NCBI RefSeq assembly: GCF_002250565.1 | Contig: NZ_NMVJ01000001.1 | Coordinates: 868,001-932,000 of the forward strand | DNA: 64,000 nt | Origin: Parenemella sanctibonifatiensis | GTDB taxonomy: Bacteria; Actinomycetota; Actinomycetes; Propionibacteriales; Propionibacteriaceae | Direction of reading: 5' to 3' | Part shown: piece after piece, positions 30,267 to 39,025 of the stretch | How the letters are laid out: every line of letters begins with the position of its first letter | How positions within the stretch are numbered: the first letter of the stretch is position 1 | Notes under the pieces: model-generated | What the model saw: only the letters and a program-made list of their open reading frames with translations | Told to the model about the DNA's origin: nothing | Databases searched by the model: none | Translations under genes and position numbers: made by a program

Positions 30267-30272
30267 ACGCTA
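30267..30272 (-). promoter_or_regulatory. -10 box (TAGCGT) for a leaderless transcript
   Basis: TAGCGT on the minus strand ends 6 bases before the GTG at 30260. A plus-strand box TACACT (30293-30298) serves the divergent gene, which has a short leader with AGGAGGGG. Confidence 0.5.
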
Positions 30273-30330
30273 CCCGACGACCGCTCGACGCCTACACTTG
30301 GCGGGTTGTGTCAACCGACAGGAGGGGTTC

Positions 30331-30942
30331 GTGGCCAAGGTCGAGGACTCAATCTTGCAGTTGCAGCGCACCGGGGAGCTTTCCTATCGCCAACCGGCCG
30401 GCAAGGTGCTCGGGTTGCTGGTGATCGCGCTCGTCTTCGGCCTTTTCGGTTTGGTGGGGATCATCGTCTTCTTCCGGGACCATGGCGTCCGAGCCCTCCT
30501 CAACTTCGCCTTCTGGATTTGCACGGTGGCATTTGGGTTCTTCGGAGTCCTGGGCGTGCCAGCCCTGCTGATCCAGTTGCTGCGGCCCTTTCGGATCCAC
30601 GTCACCCATCGAGGCGTGGCCCGTCAGCAGCTGATCAAGGGCCACTGGGTCGACCAGTGGGGTTTCGCCTGGGGCGACATCGAGGCCATCGACTTCCACC
30701 GCACCCGCCGGCTCCGACTCATCATGCTGCAGGTCACGCCCGAGGCGCACGACGCACTGCTCGGGGATTCTCGGGTGGCTCGTGGGATCTCCAAGATCGA
30801 GGCCCCGCTGTCGGGCGGTGCCCATCGGGTAGCGATCGAAGGCTCCCACACCTGGCGCATCAAGCGGATGTTCGAGGTGATGGAGCGGGCCCATCAGCTG
30901 TACGCCGGGAGAGCCGAGCCGGGACGCTACGCCGCAGGCTGA
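30331..30942 (+). CDS. Two-helix membrane protein with PH-like domain
   Basis: A 203-residue protein. GTG at 30331 follows AGGAGGGG, which fixes the start. Two membrane helices (KVLGLLVIALVFGLFGLVGI and FAFWICTVAFGFFGVLGVPA) are followed by a cytoplasmic domain with RIHVTHRGVARQQL and WGFAWGDIEAIDFHRTRR, the pattern of PH-like STM3941-type domains. No enzymatic residues are evident. It ends one base before the stop of the convergent coiled-coil gene. Confidence 0.7.
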   Translation: MAKVEDSILQLQRTGELSYRQPAGKVLGLLVIALVFGLFGLVGIIVFFRDHGVRALLNFAFWICTVAFGFFGVLGVPALLIQLLRPFRIHVTHRGVARQQLIKGHWVDQWGFAWGDIEAIDFHRTRRLRLIMLQVTPEAHDALLGDSRVARGISKIEAPLSGGAHRVAIEGSHTWRIKRMFEVMERAHQLYAGRAEPGRYAAG

Positions 30943-30943
30943 C

Positions 30944-32662
30944 TCAGCCCAGCCGGCGTACGGCTCGTAGCGCCCGTTGCGCGGCGGCCACCTCAGCCTC
31001 GTGTTCCTCGACTGCCCGCTGGTGACTGGCGGCCAGCTTCTCGTGAAGTCGCTCCACCTGGGAGCGGACGTCACCCTCCGCCAGCCGCGACCGCTCGCTG
31101 GCCTGTCGGGTGGTGCGGAAGTGATGACCAGCGATGGCCACGGCAATGCCCACCGCCAACAGCGTCAGCGAGGTCGGCACCGAAAACCCGGCGAAGAGCA
31201 GCACCAGACCGAGCACGGCCAGTACGCCGCCAGTGACCATGATCGGTAGTGCATGACGCTGCGGCAATGACAGCCCGAATCTCTCCTCGAGCACCTGTTC
31301 CCGCCGGCGTACGTCGCTGGTGGAGTAACCCTTGGCGGTCACGTCAATGCCGTGACTACGCCCGGCCAAGGCCTCCGGTCGGGGGGCTGGCGCCTCGGCT
31401 GCTTCGGCGAGCTGGCCCTGCCAACCGCACGTGATCGCCTGCCACATGAGGCGCCGGTCACGGGGACTGGCGTGCTCGTCGGCGGCGGTCGCCCGGACCA
31501 GTTCGGCGACGTCGTGCGCGGCGGGCTCCTCGTCTGCCGGGGCCGGCCCGAGCGGATCCTCGAAGCGTCGTTCCAGCCGCGCCAAACTCGCCAGCATCGC
31601 GTCGAGATCGTGGTCACTCTCGGACTGGATCACTCCGGCGGCGGCCCCCAACAAGGCACCCTGGGTGTCGGACCAGGCCTCCTCCGGGGTGACGACACGG
31701 ACCTCGTCGACGACCGTCTCGGGCTCGGCATCAGCCTCGGGCTCTGGCTCCTCGACCGGGCTGCCGAGCGTGCCGGTGAAGCGGCGCAGGTCCGTCAGCC
31801 GCATCCGCCACCGGGTGTCCTCGGACCCCGCCGTGGCCGACGCGGAGATCGGAGCCACCTCCTCGATCGCATCGGCGAGGGCTTCGTTCGCGGCAGCTGT
31901 TGCAGTCAGGGCGGTCTTGACCGTGTCGCTGTCGCTCAGCCTCCGCAGCCATTCATCGTTGCGCTCATCGCTTGCCAGCGCCTCCTGCAAGACCGGCAGC
32001 AGCAGCGGCAAGGCCTGCGGACCGAACGCGCCACGCAGCACGGCTCCCCACAGCGCCACCTGCCCCTCATCCCAGGTGCGCCGCTCCGGCTTGTCCGTCG
32101 CCAGTCGCAACGACCCGAGCGAACGATTGGTCGGCTCCGGCCGCGTCACCCGGATCTGCATCAGCTCCGGGATCTCGGCGGCGACCGCTGCCCCCTGGCC
32201 CAGCGCGGCGCGCGCCAAGACATGCAGACGGCGGGTGCGGACATCATCACGCTCCCGCGCCACCGCTGCGAGCCGGGGATCCAGCGAACCGTCCGGCCGC
32301 AACGCAGCCACCGCCGGCGGTAGCCAGTGCCCCTCGACGTCGGGTCGTTCCGGCGGGATGCCGCCTTCGGTGAGAGTCTCCAGGTCAGCCAGCGCCCAGC
32401 CACGCATCTTCAACAGATCCGGCGTTTGAGCGAGCTGCTGCCGCAGTGCATCAAGCTCGACGAAGGCCACGAAAGCAGACTGCAGCGCGTTCAACTGAAC
32501 GCGCAGGTCACTGCCCACACCTTGGAGTTGGCTGGTCAGTTGTCGGATCTGGCTGCGGTGTCTCGCATTGGACCGGGCACGCGCCGCCGCCTCTGCCTCC
32601 ATGGCCCGCCGAAGTGCGTTGTCCCGGTCGCTGAACCACCACTCAACGTCGCTGATGCTCAC
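30944..32662 (-). CDS. Coiled-coil membrane protein of unknown function
   Basis: A 572-residue protein I do not recognise. It starts with SISDVEWWFSDRDNALRRA and an Ala/Arg/Gln helical region likely to form coiled coils (30-110), has a long acidic middle (EEPEPEADAEPE about 305-320), two adjacent membrane helices near residue 465-505 (ITVTGGVLAVLGLVLLFAGF-like, then LTLLAVGIAVAIAGHHF) and a second coiled coil at the C-terminus. The start is GTG at 32662; no ribosome site is visible, but GACAAT six bases upstream could allow a leaderless start. The frame is open further upstream without a start codon. Confidence 0.7.
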   Translation of the reverse strand: MSISDVEWWFSDRDNALRRAMEAEAAARARSNARHRSQIRQLTSQLQGVGSDLRVQLNALQSAFVAFVELDALRQQLAQTPDLLKMRGWALADLETLTEGGIPPERPDVEGHWLPPAVAALRPDGSLDPRLAAVARERDDVRTRRLHVLARAALGQGAAVAAEIPELMQIRVTRPEPTNRSLGSLRLATDKPERRTWDEGQVALWGAVLRGAFGPQALPLLLPVLQEALASDERNDEWLRRLSDSDTVKTALTATAAANEALADAIEEVAPISASATAGSEDTRWRMRLTDLRRFTGTLGSPVEEPEPEADAEPETVVDEVRVVTPEEAWSDTQGALLGAAAGVIQSESDHDLDAMLASLARLERRFEDPLGPAPADEEPAAHDVAELVRATAADEHASPRDRRLMWQAITCGWQGQLAEAAEAPAPRPEALAGRSHGIDVTAKGYSTSDVRRREQVLEERFGLSLPQRHALPIMVTGGVLAVLGLVLLFAGFSVPTSLTLLAVGIAVAIAGHHFRTTRQASERSRLAEGDVRSQVERLHEKLAASHQRAVEEHEAEVAAAQRALRAVRRLG

Positions 32663-32768
32663 GAGGTCATTGTCGTCGCTGCCGGGACCAACATCAGCCG
32701 CAGTGTCGACCTGCTTACCAAGTGAGACATCGGCGGGCGACGGCGGAACCGGCCGGATCCCGAGCCGG

Positions 32769-33641
32769 TCAGCTGAACTCGCAGGTCCCGCGGATGTCGT
32801 TGCCGTACTGGGTGATCTCCACGTTCGTGACCGTGACGCCCGGCACCGACTCCGACGGCGACCAGGATCGGCCCACCACCCTGGTGATCATCGAGCGATA
32901 GATGCGCAGGCCCAGTGCCAGCAGCGGATGGCGACTGGTCACCTTGAGGTCCTCCAGCACCACCCGGCCGTCAGCGTTGTGAAGCCGGCCGACGGCGGCG
33001 ACCCGGACCCGGGCGCCGACGATCCCATACCGGAATGCCAGCACGCCGTTGACGCTGATGCGTTGCTGCTGCTCCTGGGGTGGCTGCACCTCCAGGGTCG
33101 CGTCAAACTCGCTGAGCTTGCCCTTCTCGCCGACTTCCTTCTCGACGATCGTCCGCACCACCGCCACCACGTCAGTGACGTTGAACGTCAGCGCCGCGCG
33201 TCCGCCGAACCCGTCGGGTTGCTGCTCGGGCAGATTGATCCACAACCCGCCCTCGGTGTCCCGCAGCCACGAGAAGGCCACCTGGTCGGCGTCCAGCTCG
33301 ACGCCGATGTCGGCTTCCTGCAGGTGCAGCGGCTCAGCCCGGACGGTCAGCTTCTCGATCCCGGCGGGCTGTTCGACCTCGACCAGCCGCGCCTGCGGGA
33401 CGTGGTTCTTGGCGTCGTCAGCGCCATCGATGGGGTCGATGCGTACGCCGGACAGGTCCAGCGACGCCTCCGCGATCGCGGGCGGCTCTGCGTACGTGAC
33501 GGCCAGCCGATCCAGAGCCGAGGCTGACAGCTGCGCGCCGGCTTCCGTCAGAGCACTGCGGATCAGCGCCCGGCACTGTGCCTGGTCGGTCGGGATCGTG
33601 CCCGACCCCAGCCACAGTGCCTCCTCGGGCACCCGGGTCAT
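32769..33641 (-). CDS. Conserved hypothetical protein
   Basis: A 290-residue soluble-looking protein with no signal peptide. It has repeated amphipathic beta strands (ARLVEVEQPAGIEKLTVRAE, DADQVAFSWLRDTEGGLWIN, AALTFNVTDVVAVVRTIVEK), reminiscent of lipid-binding tube-like domains such as DUF2993, but the match is not convincing. It ends EITQYGNDIRGTCEFS. GAAAGGA lies nine bases before the ATG. It precedes the coiled-coil gene by about 100 bp on the same strand and may share its function. Confidence 0.6.
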   Translation of the reverse strand: MTRVPEEALWLGSGTIPTDQAQCRALIRSALTEAGAQLSASALDRLAVTYAEPPAIAEASLDLSGVRIDPIDGADDAKNHVPQARLVEVEQPAGIEKLTVRAEPLHLQEADIGVELDADQVAFSWLRDTEGGLWINLPEQQPDGFGGRAALTFNVTDVVAVVRTIVEKEVGEKGKLSEFDATLEVQPPQEQQQRISVNGVLAFRYGIVGARVRVAAVGRLHNADGRVVLEDLKVTSRHPLLALGLRIYRSMITRVVGRSWSPSESVPGVTVTNVEITQYGNDIRGTCEFS

Positions 33642-33670
33642 CTACACCAGTCCTTTCGGTGCGTACGCGG

Positions 33671-35239
33671 TCAGTCCTTCGCGGCTTCGTGGTCGACGAC
33701 GCGATGGGTGAGCTCCTGCAACGCCGGATACGACTCGCAGTAGGCGTCCAAGTAGAACTGGTACTCCTCGTGGCGTTCCTGGTTGGGCGTGTACTGCTCC
33801 AGGTCATGCACCATTTCCTTGGCGGCAGCACCGAGATCGGGATAGATCTCCGCGCCGACCGCGGCCATCATCGCCGAGCCGAGCGCGACGGCGTCGCCGA
33901 CCTGGGTGACGGTGATGGGTACGCCGGTGACATCGGAATGCATCTGCATCCAGTCGCGGGACTTGGTCGAGCCACCACAGGCCACCATCTCGGTGACGGT
34001 GAAGCCGGCCTCATTCATGGTGCGCAGGTTCTGCGCGACGCCGTAGCAGACCGCTTCCTGGATCGCCTTGTAGACATGCGCCGGGCCGTGGTGCAGCGAC
34101 AGGCCCCACATGATGCCGCGTGCCTTCGAATCGGTGTACGGGGTCCGGTTGCCCTGGAAGTACTCGTTGATGATCAGACCATCGGAGCCTGCCGGGATCT
34201 CACGCGCCTTCTGGTTGAGCAGGTCGTACGCATTCAACCCCACCTTGTCGGCGAGCTCGACGATGTCGCTGGCGAAGTTGTCCTTGAACCACTTCAGCAC
34301 CGAACCGGTCGACACTCCGCCACCCTCGACGGTGTACTGGCCGGGGATCACGCCGTCGGTGTAGGAACCGAAGAAGCCCTTGCCGTGCAGCGGCTCGGCC
34401 GACTGACCCGACATCACATGGGACGAGCCGGTGATGAGCGCCAGCTTGCCTGGGTCGGTGACACCCAGTCCGAGCTGTCCGGCCCACGCATCCGCCGAGC
34501 CCTGTGCCACCGGGATGCCCGGTGGCAGGCCGAGCAGCTGAGCCGGGGTGACGGCGAGTTCGCCGACCGGCTTGCCCAGGTCGACCACGTTCTCGGGCAG
34601 CTTGTCGAAGACGTCGCCGCAGCCGATGTGCTCGTAGAACTCGGTCGGCCAGCCGCCCTGGTCGCGGTTGTAGTACATCCGCAGCGCGGCGGAGTTGATG
34701 TTGACGCTCCACTCACCGGTCAGCTTGTAGGTGATCCAGTCCGGCGCATCGACCAGACGATGCGCCTTGTCGTACGTGTCCCGCTCGTGCTGGCGCAGCC
34801 ACGCCGCCTTGAAGGGGTACCACTCAGCGGTCGCCGGCGCGGTGCCGTTGCCGTTGTAGAGGCGGGCCCAGTGGTCGATCGTCTCGGCCTTCGCTGCCTG
34901 CTCGGTGGCGCGGACATCCATCCACATGATCGCCGGACGCAGCGCCTCGCCCTTGGTGTCCATCGCGACGACGGTCATCGTGGTGGCGTCATAGGAGATG
35001 CCGGCGATGCTGGAGGCCGGCACCCCCGACTTGGCCAGTGCCTTCTGCGAGGAGGCCTGCAGCGCCTCCCACCAGTCCTCGGGGCTCTGCTCGGCCCAGC
35101 CCGGCCGCGGATGGGTCGTCTTGTACTCGGTGGCGGCGAACGTGATGGGTTTGCCGGTGGCGTCGAAGATGGCGACTCGACACGATTCGGTGCCGAAGTC
35201 GATGCCCATCAGGTATGGGCCGGTGAGGCGGGGGGACAT
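33671..35239 (-). CDS. FGGY-family carbohydrate kinase
   Basis: A 522-residue sugar or polyol kinase. The N-terminal ATPase signature is LMGIDFGTESCRVAIFD; WAEQSPEDWWEAL and SYDATTMTVVAMD follow; the catalytic-base region is QGSADAWAGQLGLG; the C-terminal FGGY-type motif region is MVACGGSTKSRDWMQMHSDV. AGGAGG precedes the ATG at 35239. It is the last gene of a minus-strand cassette after the RpiB-type isomerase, a membrane protein and a HAD phosphatase, so it probably phosphorylates a pentose, tetrose or ketose whose phosphate the isomerase handles. It most resembles ribulokinase/xylulokinase-type members; the substrate cannot be named. Confidence 0.92.
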   Translation of the reverse strand: MSPRLTGPYLMGIDFGTESCRVAIFDATGKPITFAATEYKTTHPRPGWAEQSPEDWWEALQASSQKALAKSGVPASSIAGISYDATTMTVVAMDTKGEALRPAIMWMDVRATEQAAKAETIDHWARLYNGNGTAPATAEWYPFKAAWLRQHERDTYDKAHRLVDAPDWITYKLTGEWSVNINSAALRMYYNRDQGGWPTEFYEHIGCGDVFDKLPENVVDLGKPVGELAVTPAQLLGLPPGIPVAQGSADAWAGQLGLGVTDPGKLALITGSSHVMSGQSAEPLHGKGFFGSYTDGVIPGQYTVEGGGVSTGSVLKWFKDNFASDIVELADKVGLNAYDLLNQKAREIPAGSDGLIINEYFQGNRTPYTDSKARGIMWGLSLHHGPAHVYKAIQEAVCYGVAQNLRTMNEAGFTVTEMVACGGSTKSRDWMQMHSDVTGVPITVTQVGDAVALGSAMMAAVGAEIYPDLGAAAKEMVHDLEQYTPNQERHEEYQFYLDAYCESYPALQELTHRVVDHEAAKD

Positions 35240-35295
35240 GTTTCCTCCTGTGCGTCGGCGGTCTGGAGGCTGACGGCGTACGCCGTCAGACTGGA

Positions 35296-36156
35296 TCAGT
35301 CGTCGGTGTCGCTCCACCCGAGCTCGTCCCAGGCAGCCTGCGGGATGAGTCGGTCGATGCGGTCGAGCAGCAGGGTGGGCTGCTGGTCGGCACTGCGGTC
35401 CAGCACGTCGGCCTCGGTGGCCTCACCGGTGAGGACGCAGGCAGACGCCATGCCGCCGTCGAGTGCCATCTGGATGTCGGTCTGGAGGCGGTCGCCAACC
35501 ATCATGGAACGGCCCACCTCGACGTCGACATTGGCCAGTGCCTCGTGGAGCATGATCGGATCCGGCTTGCCCAGGTTCTTGACCAGCTCGGTGCCGGTGC
35601 AGCCCTGAATGGCACCCACGATCGCGGCGGCATCGGGCTCACCGCGACCGCCCGGGAAGGGGCAGAACCGATCGGGGTTGGTGGTGATGAGAAAGGCACG
35701 CTTGTGAAACCAGATCGCATCGAAGGCGATCTGGAGCTTGCGGTAGTCGAACGTGCGGTCGTAGGAGGCGATGACGATGTCGATCTCCTCCGGGTCCTCG
35801 CTGAGCGTGAAGCCGGCCTCGCGCAGCGCACGCTGCAGCGGCTCCTCAGCGATCGGGAACAGGACCGCGTCGGGGTGGTTGGCCTGCAGCCACCGAGTCG
35901 TGGTGACCACCGTGTTGGCGATGTCGGCGACCGACGTCTCCACCCCCAGCTTGGTCAGCTTGTCGCTGTACATCTGGGGGTCCTTGGTGGGGTTGTTCGA
36001 CAGGAACCGCACCGGGATCCCCCGGCGCCGCAGCTCGGCGATCATCCGGGCCGCCCCCGGGAGGAGGTGGTCGCCCAGATAGATCGTGCCGTCGAGGTCG
36101 AAGACGTAGGCGTCGTAGAACTCAGCTGCGTGGCGCAGGGGGCCGGTGGTTGCCAT
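35296..36156 (-). CDS. HAD-IIA family phosphatase (NagD/AraL-like)
   Basis: A 286-residue HAD hydrolase with all four motifs: FDLDGTIYLG (nucleophile Asp), FLSNNPTKD, the Lys of LGKPDPIMLHEAL, and MMVGDRLQTDIQMA. The cap between motifs II and III is type C2, as in NagD and AraL, which remove phosphate from sugar phosphates. AGGAG lies five bases before the ATG at 36156. In this cassette it may clear toxic or mis-phosphorylated intermediates of the kinase, as AraL does for arabinose metabolism in Bacillus; that is inference. Confidence 0.9.
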   Translation of the reverse strand: MATTGPLRHAAEFYDAYVFDLDGTIYLGDHLLPGAARMIAELRRRGIPVRFLSNNPTKDPQMYSDKLTKLGVETSVADIANTVVTTTRWLQANHPDAVLFPIAEEPLQRALREAGFTLSEDPEEIDIVIASYDRTFDYRKLQIAFDAIWFHKRAFLITTNPDRFCPFPGGRGEPDAAAIVGAIQGCTGTELVKNLGKPDPIMLHEALANVDVEVGRSMMVGDRLQTDIQMALDGGMASACVLTGEATEADVLDRSADQQPTLLLDRIDRLIPQAAWDELGWSDTDD

Positions 36157-36185
36157 GAGCACTCCTGGTCAAGCGGTGAACGGGA

Positions 36186-37169
36186 TCAGAGGAATGCGAC
36201 GATTCCGAGCACCAGTGTGGTCGAGGGCCAGATCGCGAAGGCAGGCGGGTCGATGTGGGTGTCGCCACGGTTGTGGACCCAGCGGGCGCCGAGCTCGGCG
36301 ATCGTGGCCGAGATCATCGCGAAGACCGCACCGATCAACACCGCGATCAGGGCGGCGGTCCACTCACCGCTGCCCCACTCGCCGGTCCAGCTGAAGCCCT
36401 CACCTGCGAGGATCGGCATGAACTTCGCCGCCGCCAGGCCACCGATGATGGTCATGTGGTGGGTGACCGGCATGTTCGCGCCCAGCGACAGGAAGATGAT
36501 GCAGATCGCCGAGATGCCGAAGGTGAAGGTGTGGGCGTTCGCCGCGGCACCCTCGAAGGCGTGACCCAGCACGATCGAGACAGCCGCGGCGAGGATGCCG
36601 ACGAAGAAGGCGATGCTGAGGTACTGGCCGGGCTTCTCCTGCCATTCCAGCCAGCGCCACTTCTCCGAGGGCGCCCAGCCGTTCTCCTTGCGCTCGCTGT
36701 GGACCATGCCGCCGCCGACCAGGAGACGGGCCACCAGCGCGGAGAGGACCACGGTCAGCGCTACCGCGTCGGTGTTGGACCCGAACCACGGGATCTGAGC
36801 GATGCCCTGCTGGACCAGGAAGCCGCCGGCACCGAAGCCGGCGCCGACCAGCAGCACGTCGGGCTTGCCGAGGCTGGCCAGCGGCAGCACGACGTCTCGT
36901 CCGCTGTCGATGTAACCGCGTTTGTACGCGTACGCCGCCGCCGCGACACCGCCGGCGAAGCCGACGTGCGGGCCCGTGAACGGCCCGAAGGCGATGTAGT
37001 CGAAGCCGACGGTGTCACCAGTCGCGGCGAGGATTCCCCACGACACCATGACGGCGACACCGGCGATGCCGAAGGAGAAGTTGCCGCCGATCGCGGCACC
37101 GAACCAGCCACCTGCGGCGGCGGCCAGGATCCCGAACACAAGCAGTGGGACGGACGAAAAGAAGTCCAT
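36186..37169 (-). CDS. Unrecognised polytopic membrane protein, candidate sugar/polyol permease
   Basis: A 327-residue protein with about eight to ten hydrophobic helices. I cannot place it in MFS, ABC, PTS, SSS or TRAP families. It shows an internal duplication: FGILAAAAGGWFG..NFSFGIAGV (12-38) then FTGPHVGFAGGVAAA (64-78) corresponds to VGILAAAVSIVLG..TFTFGISAI (190-222) then MPVTHHMTIIGGLAAA (233-248). A hydrophilic loop with WAPSEKWRWLEWQEKPGQY lies between the halves. Conserved polar residues in helices (TGPH, THH) suit substrate binding. Located between isomerase and phosphatase/kinase genes with no other transporter, it is probably the cassette's permease. Confidence 0.7.
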   Translation of the reverse strand: MDFFSSVPLLVFGILAAAAGGWFGAAIGGNFSFGIAGVAVMVSWGILAATGDTVGFDYIAFGPFTGPHVGFAGGVAAAAYAYKRGYIDSGRDVVLPLASLGKPDVLLVGAGFGAGGFLVQQGIAQIPWFGSNTDAVALTVVLSALVARLLVGGGMVHSERKENGWAPSEKWRWLEWQEKPGQYLSIAFFVGILAAAVSIVLGHAFEGAAANAHTFTFGISAICIIFLSLGANMPVTHHMTIIGGLAAAKFMPILAGEGFSWTGEWGSGEWTAALIAVLIGAVFAMISATIAELGARWVHNRGDTHIDPPAFAIWPSTTLVLGIVAFL

Positions 37170-37285
37170 GATCGTCGTCGATCCTCTCGTGGGCCCCACC
37201 GCGGTGGGGTGTGAAGGTGCAAGGAGGGGTGAAAAGGGTTGGGGGGTGCAGCCGACCGGACGGTCGGCCGCGACATACAGGCAGA

Positions 37286-37756
37286 TCAGGCCTGTTCGGG
37301 CTCACCAGTCTCGTAGGACTCGATCGCCTCGACCTTGGCAGCCGAATGCGACTGCGGGTCAAAGGTGTAGCTCACGAACTCCCGCGCCAGCCGCTTGGCC
37401 AGCTCGACGCCGATCACTCGCTGACCCAGGCAGAGCACCTGGGCGTTGTTGGACAGCACCAGTCGTTCCACTGAGAAGCTGTCGTGGGCGGTGCTGGCAC
37501 GGATGCCGGGCACCTTGTTGGCGGAGATGGCAACGCCCATGCCAGTGCCACACAAGAACACGCCGCGGTCGGCTTCGCCGGCCTTGATCATGCGGGCGCC
37601 CTTGACGGCGAGGTGGGGGTAGTCGACGTCCTCGCCGGCGTGGAGCCCTAGATCAGTGACGCTGTCGACATACTCACTCTTCTCGAGTTCGGCCGCGACA
37701 GCGTCCTTGTACTCGATCGCAGCGGCATCAGCAGTGACCACAATTCGCAATCCCAT
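37286..37756 (-). CDS. RpiB/LacA/LacB-family sugar-phosphate isomerase
   Basis: A 156-residue isomerase of the ribose-5-phosphate isomerase B family (usual length about 150). The active-site Cys loop is complete: GVFLCGTGMGVAISANKVPG, followed by IRASTAHDSFSVERLVLSNN. The N-terminal DHAG-type motif of RpiB is replaced by VTADAAAIEYKDAV, so substrate choice may differ, as in the family's erythrose-, galactose- or erythrulose-phosphate isomerases. AAGGGAC precedes the ATG at 37756; the longer open frame upstream has no support. It is the first gene of the four-gene cassette. Confidence 0.88.
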   Translation of the reverse strand: MGLRIVVTADAAAIEYKDAVAAELEKSEYVDSVTDLGLHAGEDVDYPHLAVKGARMIKAGEADRGVFLCGTGMGVAISANKVPGIRASTAHDSFSVERLVLSNNAQVLCLGQRVIGVELAKRLAREFVSYTFDPQSHSAAKVEAIESYETGEPEQA

Positions 37757-37862
37757 GACAGGTCCCTTCGTCCTTGGGGCTCGATTGGCAGGAAAGCTAC
37801 CACACGGAACTGCGACTTTGAACAGATTCAGAATGCCCTTTGGTCCACCCGAATCGGCCTTG

Positions 37863-37882
37863 CCGAGAATGGGTTTACTCGG
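37863..37882. promoter_or_regulatory. Inverted repeat upstream of the sugar cassette
   Basis: CCGAG and CTCGG separated by 10 bp lie 107 bp before the isomerase start, in the 248-bp gap between recR and the cassette, which must hold the cassette promoter. The arms are short, so this is a weak candidate operator. No regulator gene is adjacent. Confidence 0.25.
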
Positions 37883-38004
37883 TGCTTCGACTGCCAATAT
37901 CGGCGGCCCTGCGGGCGATTTCTCAGTCGAGGGTGAGGGCTGGTTGTCATTCGTGCAGCCGAATTGCACCGGTGTGCAGGCGCCCGATCGGACCCACCAC
38001 GGGG

Positions 38005-38604
38005 TCAGGCGCGCAGTGCTCGGCGGCCCTCGAAAGCACGACCCAGGGTGACCTCGTCGGCGTACTCCAGGTCACCGCCGACCGGCAGTCCGCTGGCCAG
38101 CCGGGACACCGCCACGCCGAGCGGGAGCAGCAGCCGGGAGAGGTAGGAGGCGGTCGCCTCGCCATCGAGGTTCGGGTCGGTGGCGAGGATCACCTCCGTG
38201 ACGGTGCCGTCACCGAGCCGCTGGACGAGTTCGCGGATGTGCAGGTCGCCGGGGCCGATGCCGTCGATCGGGCTGATCGCCCCACCGAGCACGTGATAGA
38301 GGCCGCGGAACTCCCGCGTGCGTTCGATCGCCACGACGTCCTTGGGTTCCTCGACCACGCAGATCGCAGTCTGGTCGCGGCGGGCGTCCATGCAGACCCG
38401 ACACCGCTCCCCCTCTGCCACGTTGAAGCAGATCTGGCAGAAGTGCACCTGATCCTTGACCCGGGTGAGGGCTGCGGTCAGCCGGTCGATGTCCTCGCGG
38501 TCAGCTGACAACACGTGGAAGGCGATCCGCTGGGCGCTCTTCGGCCCGACCCCGGGGAGCATGCCCAACTCGGTGATCAGGTCCTGGATCGGCCCTTCGT
38601 ACAA
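38005..38604 (-). CDS. recR: Recombination protein RecR
   Basis: A 199-residue RecR, which acts with RecF and RecO to load RecA at gaps. The start is TTG at 38604, giving [20 protein letters not shown] with the helix-hairpin-helix region; GGAAGGG precedes it, and length matches the family. The zinc finger is [16 protein letters not shown] and the Toprim domain begins [15 protein letters not shown], with the acidic [15 protein letters not shown] motif. It follows ybaB on the same strand, the usual dnaX-ybaB-recR order. Confidence 0.95.
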   Translation of the reverse strand: MYEGPIQDLITELGMLPGVGPKSAQRIAFHVLSADREDIDRLTAALTRVKDQVHFCQICFNVAEGERCRVCMDARRDQTAICVVEEPKDVVAIERTREFRGLYHVLGGAISPIDGIGPGDLHIRELVQRLGDGTVTEVILATDPNLDGEATASYLSRLLLPLGVAVSRLASGLPVGGDLEYADEVTLGRAFEGRRALRA

Positions 38605-38680
38605 CGCGCGCCCTTCCGTGAAAGCTCGGTGGTCCGGGTCCGCCGCCGCGACGGCGCCCGGACCTGATGATGGTGGAGTG

Positions 38681-39025
38681 TCAGAGCCCCGGTACGCCGC
38701 CCGGCATGCCACCCATGCCCTCGAGCCCGCCGGTCAGCGGGCCCATCTTGGACTGCGCCAGCGCCGAGGCCTGGTTGTTGGCGTCCCGAACGGCTGCCAC
38801 GATCAGGTCGGCGAGGGATTCGGTGTCCTCGGGGTCGCACGCTTCGGGCTTGATCTCGAGGCCGAGCAGTTCACCGGCGCCGCTGACGGTGGCCACGATC
38901 AGCCCGCCACCGGAGGTGCCGGTGACCTCAGTCTCGGCCAACTCCTGCTGGGCACTCATCAACTGCTCCTGCATGGCCTGGGCCTGCTGGAGCAGTGCGT
39001 TCATGTCGGTACCTTCACCGAACAT
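38681..39025 (-). CDS. ybaB: YbaB/EbfC nucleoid-associated protein
   Basis: A 114-residue DNA-binding protein, cytoplasmic, dimeric. It begins [20 protein letters not shown], has the central [20 protein letters not shown] strand region and ends in a Gly/Met-rich tail ([12 protein letters not shown]). AGGAGG lies five bases before the ATG. It sits between recR and dnaX, the normal context, but a truncated glycosyltransferase fragment overlaps its start, separating it from dnaX. Confidence 0.93.
   Translation of the reverse strand: MFGEGTDMNALLQQAQAMQEQLMSAQQELAETEVTGTSGGGLIVATVSGAGELLGLEIKPEACDPEDTESLADLIVAAVRDANNQASALAQSKMGPLTGGLEGMGGMPGGVPGL

Noticed and set aside
32662-32768. Upstream extension of the coiled-coil protein frame
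   Set aside because: The frame is open back into the preceding gene, but there is no ATG, GTG or TTG in it before GTG 32662.
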